A DNA stretch of 64,000 bases from CAVZBW01 sp963778465 (lineage in GTDB: Bacteria; Actinomycetota; Acidimicrobiia; Acidimicrobiales; RAAP-2): NCBI GenBank assembly GCA_963778465.1, contig CAVZUK010000002.1:372001-436000 (forward strand), given 5' to 3'. Every line of letters starts with the position of its first letter. Positions within the stretch are counted from its first letter, which is position 1. The position numbers were made by a program, and so were the translations under genes. The notes below the pieces were generated by a model. It saw nothing but the letters and a program-made list of their open reading frames with translations. It did not search any database and had not been told where the DNA came from. Shown piece by piece: positions 60,875 to 64,000 of the stretch.

Positions 60875-61333
60875 ATGACCTTGACCCAGCCCGCGCCGGA
60901 GGCCGTCCACGTCGGAGTCGACGAGCTGCCCTTCGTCGAGATCGGCGGAGGCAACCAGCTCAAGGTGATCCACGTCGACGAGAGCCAGGGCCTCTGGATC
61001 GTCGAGAACATCTTCATGGCCGGCTTCGAGGTGCAGACCCACCGGCACACCGGACCGGTCTACGGGTACACGACGTCCGGGGCGTGGAAGTACAAGGAGT
61101 ACGACTACGTCAACCGCGCCGGCTCCTACCTCTTCGAGCCCGCCGGGTCCGTCCACACGCTCCAGTGCATCGAGGACGACACGCGCGTGTGGTTCCAGAT
61201 GTACGGCGCCAACCTCAACCTGAACGAGGACGGCACCATCGACAGCGTCACCGACGGCCAGGGAACGCTCGCCGCGTACTACGCGCTGTGCGAGGCGCAG
61301 GGCCTCCCCCGACCATCGGTCATCGTCAAGTAG
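60875..61333 (+). CDS. Cupin, 2,4'-dihydroxyacetophenone dioxygenase-like
   Basis: 152 residues with a cupin core: NIFMAGFEVQTHRHTGPVYG and the later AGSYLFEPAGSVHTLQ hold the His metal ligands. The length and the TGPVYGYTTSGAWKYKEYDY segment resemble DAD-type and ChrR-like cupins that cleave dihydroxyacetophenone with O2 in acetophenone breakdown. The function is inferred by similarity and by the HAPMO-like gene nearby. ATG 60875 is preceded by AAAGGAG at 6 bases; GTG 60872 is the alternative. Confidence 0.75.
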   Translation: MTLTQPAPEAVHVGVDELPFVEIGGGNQLKVIHVDESQGLWIVENIFMAGFEVQTHRHTGPVYGYTTSGAWKYKEYDYVNRAGSYLFEPAGSVHTLQCIEDDTRVWFQMYGANLNLNEDGTIDSVTDGQGTLAAYYALCEAQGLPRPSVIVK

Positions 61334-61402
61334 GCGGCCGCACGAGGGAGAGCGGCCGAGACGCGTTCGTAAGCGGCGACCAGGAACGGGTTCGGTCACG
61401 AC

Positions 61403-62380
61403 ATGCGCTACGACCCGCGCGCCCGGCCGGAGCAGGACACACCGCCCTCCGACGCGTTCGCCGTCCGCCATGCGACGCTCGAGAGTGGCCTCGGGGTGGC
61501 GTTCCTCCACGAGGGCGCCGGGGGCTACCCCCTCCTCCTGCTGCACGGCTATCCCGAGACCAAGCGGATCTGGTGGCGCAACGTCGGCCCCCTCGCCGCC
61601 GCCGGGTTCGAGGTCATCGCTCCCGACCTACGCGGCTACGGGGACAGCGACCTCTCGGCGGACGACGCCTACGACCTCGTGCTGTACAGCCGCGACGTGC
61701 ACGCACTGGTGCACGACGTGCTCGGCCACGAGCGCTGCGCCGTGGTGGGCGGCGACATCGGCGGCGTCGTGGCGGTCGACCTGTGCCAGCGCTTCGGTGG
61801 CTTCGTCGAGCGGCTCTGCTTCTTCAATTCCGTGCCGCCCTTCACGCCCGGCTACGACCTCTCCAACTTCAGTGCGCTGGCCGGTGGGCCGACCGGTGAC
61901 TACCAGGAACTGCAGGGGGCGCGACCCGACGAGCTGGCCGCGATGCTGCCCAACGAGGCGGCCCGGCGGCAGTGGATCGCGGCCATGTACACGAGCCGTC
62001 TCTGGGCTTCTCCGGGCACCTTCACCGCCGAGCAGGTGGCGTTCATGACGGAGCCCTTCGGCACCGAGGACCGGATCCGTGCGTCGTGGGCCCCCTACCA
62101 GCTGGCGCACGGGCGGCCGATGTCGGAAGCGCCGATGACGGCGGGTCCCGTGTCGGTGCCGACCCTGCTGCTCTACGGTCCCGACGACCACGTCGTCGGA
62201 GAGGACTTCGTGCCGGCCTGCGAGGCCGGGTTCGATGACCGGATCGGACCGCTGGTCGTGCCCGGAGCCGGCCATTTCCTGCAGTGGGAACGGGCCGACA
62301 TCTTGAACCGTCTGCTGGGCGCCACGATGGGCGATCTCGTTGCCGGGGGCGGCGAGGCGGCCCGGCACGGGCGGCGGTGA
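61403..62380 (+). CDS. Alpha/beta hydrolase with Asp nucleophile (epoxide hydrolase/dehalogenase type)
   Basis: 325 residues. Oxyanion HGYPETKRIWW, nucleophile elbow VVGGDIGGVVA with Asp rather than Ser, YGPDDHVV acid and PGAGHFLQWE His. An Asp nucleophile marks epoxide hydrolases, haloalkane dehalogenases or fluoroacetate dehalogenases rather than esterases. ATG 61403 has no close ribosome site. It lies downstream of the cupin by 69 bases, and its stop overlaps the CoA-transferase start (GTGA), so it is part of that operon. Confidence 0.86.
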   Translation: MRYDPRARPEQDTPPSDAFAVRHATLESGLGVAFLHEGAGGYPLLLLHGYPETKRIWWRNVGPLAAAGFEVIAPDLRGYGDSDLSADDAYDLVLYSRDVHALVHDVLGHERCAVVGGDIGGVVAVDLCQRFGGFVERLCFFNSVPPFTPGYDLSNFSALAGGPTGDYQELQGARPDELAAMLPNEAARRQWIAAMYTSRLWASPGTFTAEQVAFMTEPFGTEDRIRASWAPYQLAHGRPMSEAPMTAGPVSVPTLLLYGPDDHVVGEDFVPACEAGFDDRIGPLVVPGAGHFLQWERADILNRLLGATMGDLVAGGGEAARHGRR

Positions 62381-64000
62381 GGGTCTCCGACCTCCGGGTC
62401 GTGGACCTGTCGGTGGGCATCGCCGGTGCGTACTGCACCAAGCTGCTCGCGGATGCCGGGGCCGACGTCCTCGTCGCCGATGCCGAACCCATCGACAGCG
62501 GGCCCGTCGACACCCAGTCCGTCCACGCCGGGCTCCGGCAGTTCCTCCTCGCCTCCAAGCGCTCCGTGAGCCCGGAGCACGGCGCACGTCTCGCGCGGGA
62601 GGCCGATCTCGTCGTCGCCGGCGCCTCCTTCGACGCGTCCGAGGCCCTTCGCGACGACCCGGCGCGAGTCGTCGTCTCGATCACCCCGTTCGGGCGGTCG
62701 GGCCCCTGGGTTGGACGCCCGGCGACCGAGTTCACCCTGCAGGCGGCCTGCGGGTCGACCGGCAGCCGGGGCCTTCCCGGGGAGCCTCCACTCGCCGCGG
62801 GAGGCGGCGTGGGCGAGTGGTTGACGGGCGCCTACGCCGCGGTGGGGGCGCTGTCCGCGGCGTGGCGGGTCTCCCGGACCGGTTTCGGGGGCCTCGTCGA
62901 CGTCGCCCTGCTCGACTGCATGGCCGTGGGCATGGCCACCTTCCCCTCCGTCTTTGCCGACTTCGCCGCGGCCTGCGGGCGCCGGCCCGTTCCCGCGACG
63001 ACCCGACGGATCGAGGTGCCGTCCGTCGAGCCGACGGCCGACGGCTGGGTCAACTTCACGACCAACAGTGCCCAGCAGTTCGCGGACTTCGCTGCCTTGA
63101 TCGGCCATCCCGAGATCACCGAGGACGCCCGATTCGTGCGCGCCATGCCGCGCTTCGAGAACCGAGAGGCCTTCTGGGAGCTCACCCGCGCCTACACGCG
63201 GCCGCGGAGCTCACAGACCGTGCTCGACGAGGCGGGCCTGCTCCGCATCCCCGTCGCCCCGGTGCTCGAGGGCTCGTCGGTGCTCACTTTCCCCCATTTC
63301 GTCGAGCGCGGGGTCTTCGTGGAGAACCCCACGGGAGGCTTCCTGCAGCCCCGATCCCCTTACCGGCTGCACGGGTTGGAGCAGCAGGCGTTCGGCCCGC
63401 TGCCCGGGCCGGGGGAGGACGATGCCGGCGTCGGCTGGGCTGGCGTCGACCGGGCTGGCGTCGACCGGGCTGGCGTCGACCGGGCCGCCGTCGACCGGGC
63501 CGTCGTCGACCGGGCCGTCGTCGACCGGGCCGCCGTCGACGTGGAGGAGCCGGAGCGGCGGCGACCGGGTTTGCCGACCGCCCGGGATGGGACAGCGGAG
63601 GACGCGTTGCCGCTGCGGGGGATCCGGACGGTCGATCTGACCGCCTGGTGGGCCGGGCCGAGCGCCACCCACGTGTTGGCCGCCCTCGGCGCCGACGTCA
63701 TCAAAGTGGAGTCGACGGTTCGGCCCGACCTCATGCGCTTCTCGAGCGTCAAGGGACCGGGCGAGGAGCGCTGGTGGGAGTGGGGACCGCTCGCCCACGC
63801 CGTCAACACCAACAAACGGGGCGTGACGATGGACCTCACCCGGGACGAGGGCCGGGCCCTGGCGGAGCGACTCTTCGCCACCGCCGACCTCGTCGTCGAG
63901 AACTACACGCCGCGCGTGATGGAGCAGTTCGGTTTCGACTGGGACCGGCTACACGAGCTCAATCCCCGCCTCTGCCTGGTGCGGATGCCGGCCTTCGGGC
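62377..64000 (+). CDS. Double-domain type III CoA-transferase, cut by window end
   Basis: 541 residues visible. The N half opens RVSDLRVVDLSVGIAGAYC, and a second unit starts at about 63616 with IRTVDLTAWWAGPSATHVL; TNKRGVTMDL and VENYTPRVMEQFG follow. Here the expected catalytic Asp is kept in the first unit (D180, LVDVALLD), unlike the paralogue at 2935. The linker carries seven 15-base tandem repeats. GTG start overlaps the hydrolase stop. It would activate an acid to its CoA ester in the local degradation route. Confidence 0.87.
   Translation, partial: MRVSDLRVVDLSVGIAGAYCTKLLADAGADVLVADAEPIDSGPVDTQSVHAGLRQFLLASKRSVSPEHGARLAREADLVVAGASFDASEALRDDPARVVVSITPFGRSGPWVGRPATEFTLQAACGSTGSRGLPGEPPLAAGGGVGEWLTGAYAAVGALSAAWRVSRTGFGGLVDVALLDCMAVGMATFPSVFADFAAACGRRPVPATTRRIEVPSVEPTADGWVNFTTNSAQQFADFAALIGHPEITEDARFVRAMPRFENREAFWELTRAYTRPRSSQTVLDEAGLLRIPVAPVLEGSSVLTFPHFVERGVFVENPTGGFLQPRSPYRLHGLEQQAFGPLPGPGEDDAGVGWAGVDRAGVDRAGVDRAAVDRAVVDRAVVDRAAVDVEEPERRRPGLPTARDGTAEDALPLRGIRTVDLTAWWAGPSATHVLAALGADVIKVESTVRPDLMRFSSVKGPGEERWWEWGPLAHAVNTNKRGVTMDLTRDEGRALAERLFATADLVVENYTPRVMEQFGFDWDRLHELNPRLCLVRMPAFG
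63436..63540 (+). repeat. Seven in-frame 15-bp tandem repeats in the CoA-transferase linker
   Basis: Seven consecutive units of five codons (pattern R/W-A-G/A/V-V-D), each ending GTCGAC. They lie exactly between the two CoA-transferase units. The first three keep GGC at codon 3, while later ones have GCC or GTC. All lengths are multiples of three, so copy number can change without breaking the frame. Confidence 0.85.

Noticed and set aside
63436..63540. CRISPR-like repeat series
   Set aside because: Units are only 15 bases, contiguous without spacers, and in frame inside a coding linker.

Overview
The window is very GC-rich and gene-dense, with few and short intergenic gaps. Genes often meet through one-base stop/start overlaps (ATGA, GTGA or TTGA, for example at 2527, 6581, 9194, 20394, 21392, 25986, 34075, 35988, 42558 and 62377). 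Gene content points to a high-GC actinobacterium with rich lipid, steroid or aromatic catabolism. It includes three cytochrome P450s, two double-domain type III CoA-transferases, enoyl-CoA hydratases, MaoC-type dehydratases, luciferase-like (F420 or flavin) monooxygenases of mycobacterial type, an SfLAP/GAP-type membrane protein, an ECF41 sigma factor and many TetR regulators. I infer an Acidimicrobiia-like environmental actinobacterium; there is no rRNA or other phylogenetic marker here to prove it. I saw no tRNA, rRNA, CRISPR array, insertion sequence or phage gene.

Layout. 1-2.9 kb: small stress-type proteins (DUF2505, VOC) and an arsR-SRPBCC-YciI operon behind a palindromic operator. 2.9-7.4 kb: CoA-transferase, amidohydrolase and enoyl-CoA hydratase operon. 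7.4-10.6 kb: remnant of an amino-acid/polyamine permease, then a glutamine-synthetase-like ligase and an aldehyde dehydrogenase (Puu-like set). 10.5-17 kb, minus strand: MarR/MFS efflux pair, P450, luciferase-like enzyme and a secreted seven-repeat protein in a lower-GC patch. 17-22 kb: quinone oxidoreductase, YceI, ECF41 sigma with two divergent sigma-type promoters, VOC protein and an ABC exporter. 22-27 kb, minus strand: ABC exporter, enoyl-CoA hydratase, P450 and TetR in one run.

27.3-37 kb is the most unusual part. A large class III cyclase/AAA ATPase stands divergent to a five-gene operon: a WS/DGAT-like protein fused to a cyclic-nucleotide-binding domain, a histidine kinase, a response regulator, a response regulator-cyclase fusion and a metallo-beta-lactamase hydrolase. 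This looks like a self-contained cyclic-nucleotide circuit with two makers, a reader with a degenerate lipid-acyltransferase domain, a two-component input and a possible phosphodiesterase.

37-55 kb: TetR/SDR pair, branched-chain-type binding protein, hydrolases, a Baeyer-Villiger monooxygenase, AIM24, small conserved proteins, MaoC pair, HAD phosphatase, PhyH-type oxygenase and a Tat-exported amidohydrolase. Several genes here are broken by single-base shifts or a nonsense codon. These are most likely consensus errors in G/C runs, or else local decay. 55-64 kb: a HAPMO-like monooxygenase, SDR, alcohol dehydrogenase, P450, acetophenone-dioxygenase-like cupin, alpha/beta hydrolase and a second double CoA-transferase that runs off the end. 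This suggests a ketone/aromatic degradation locus.
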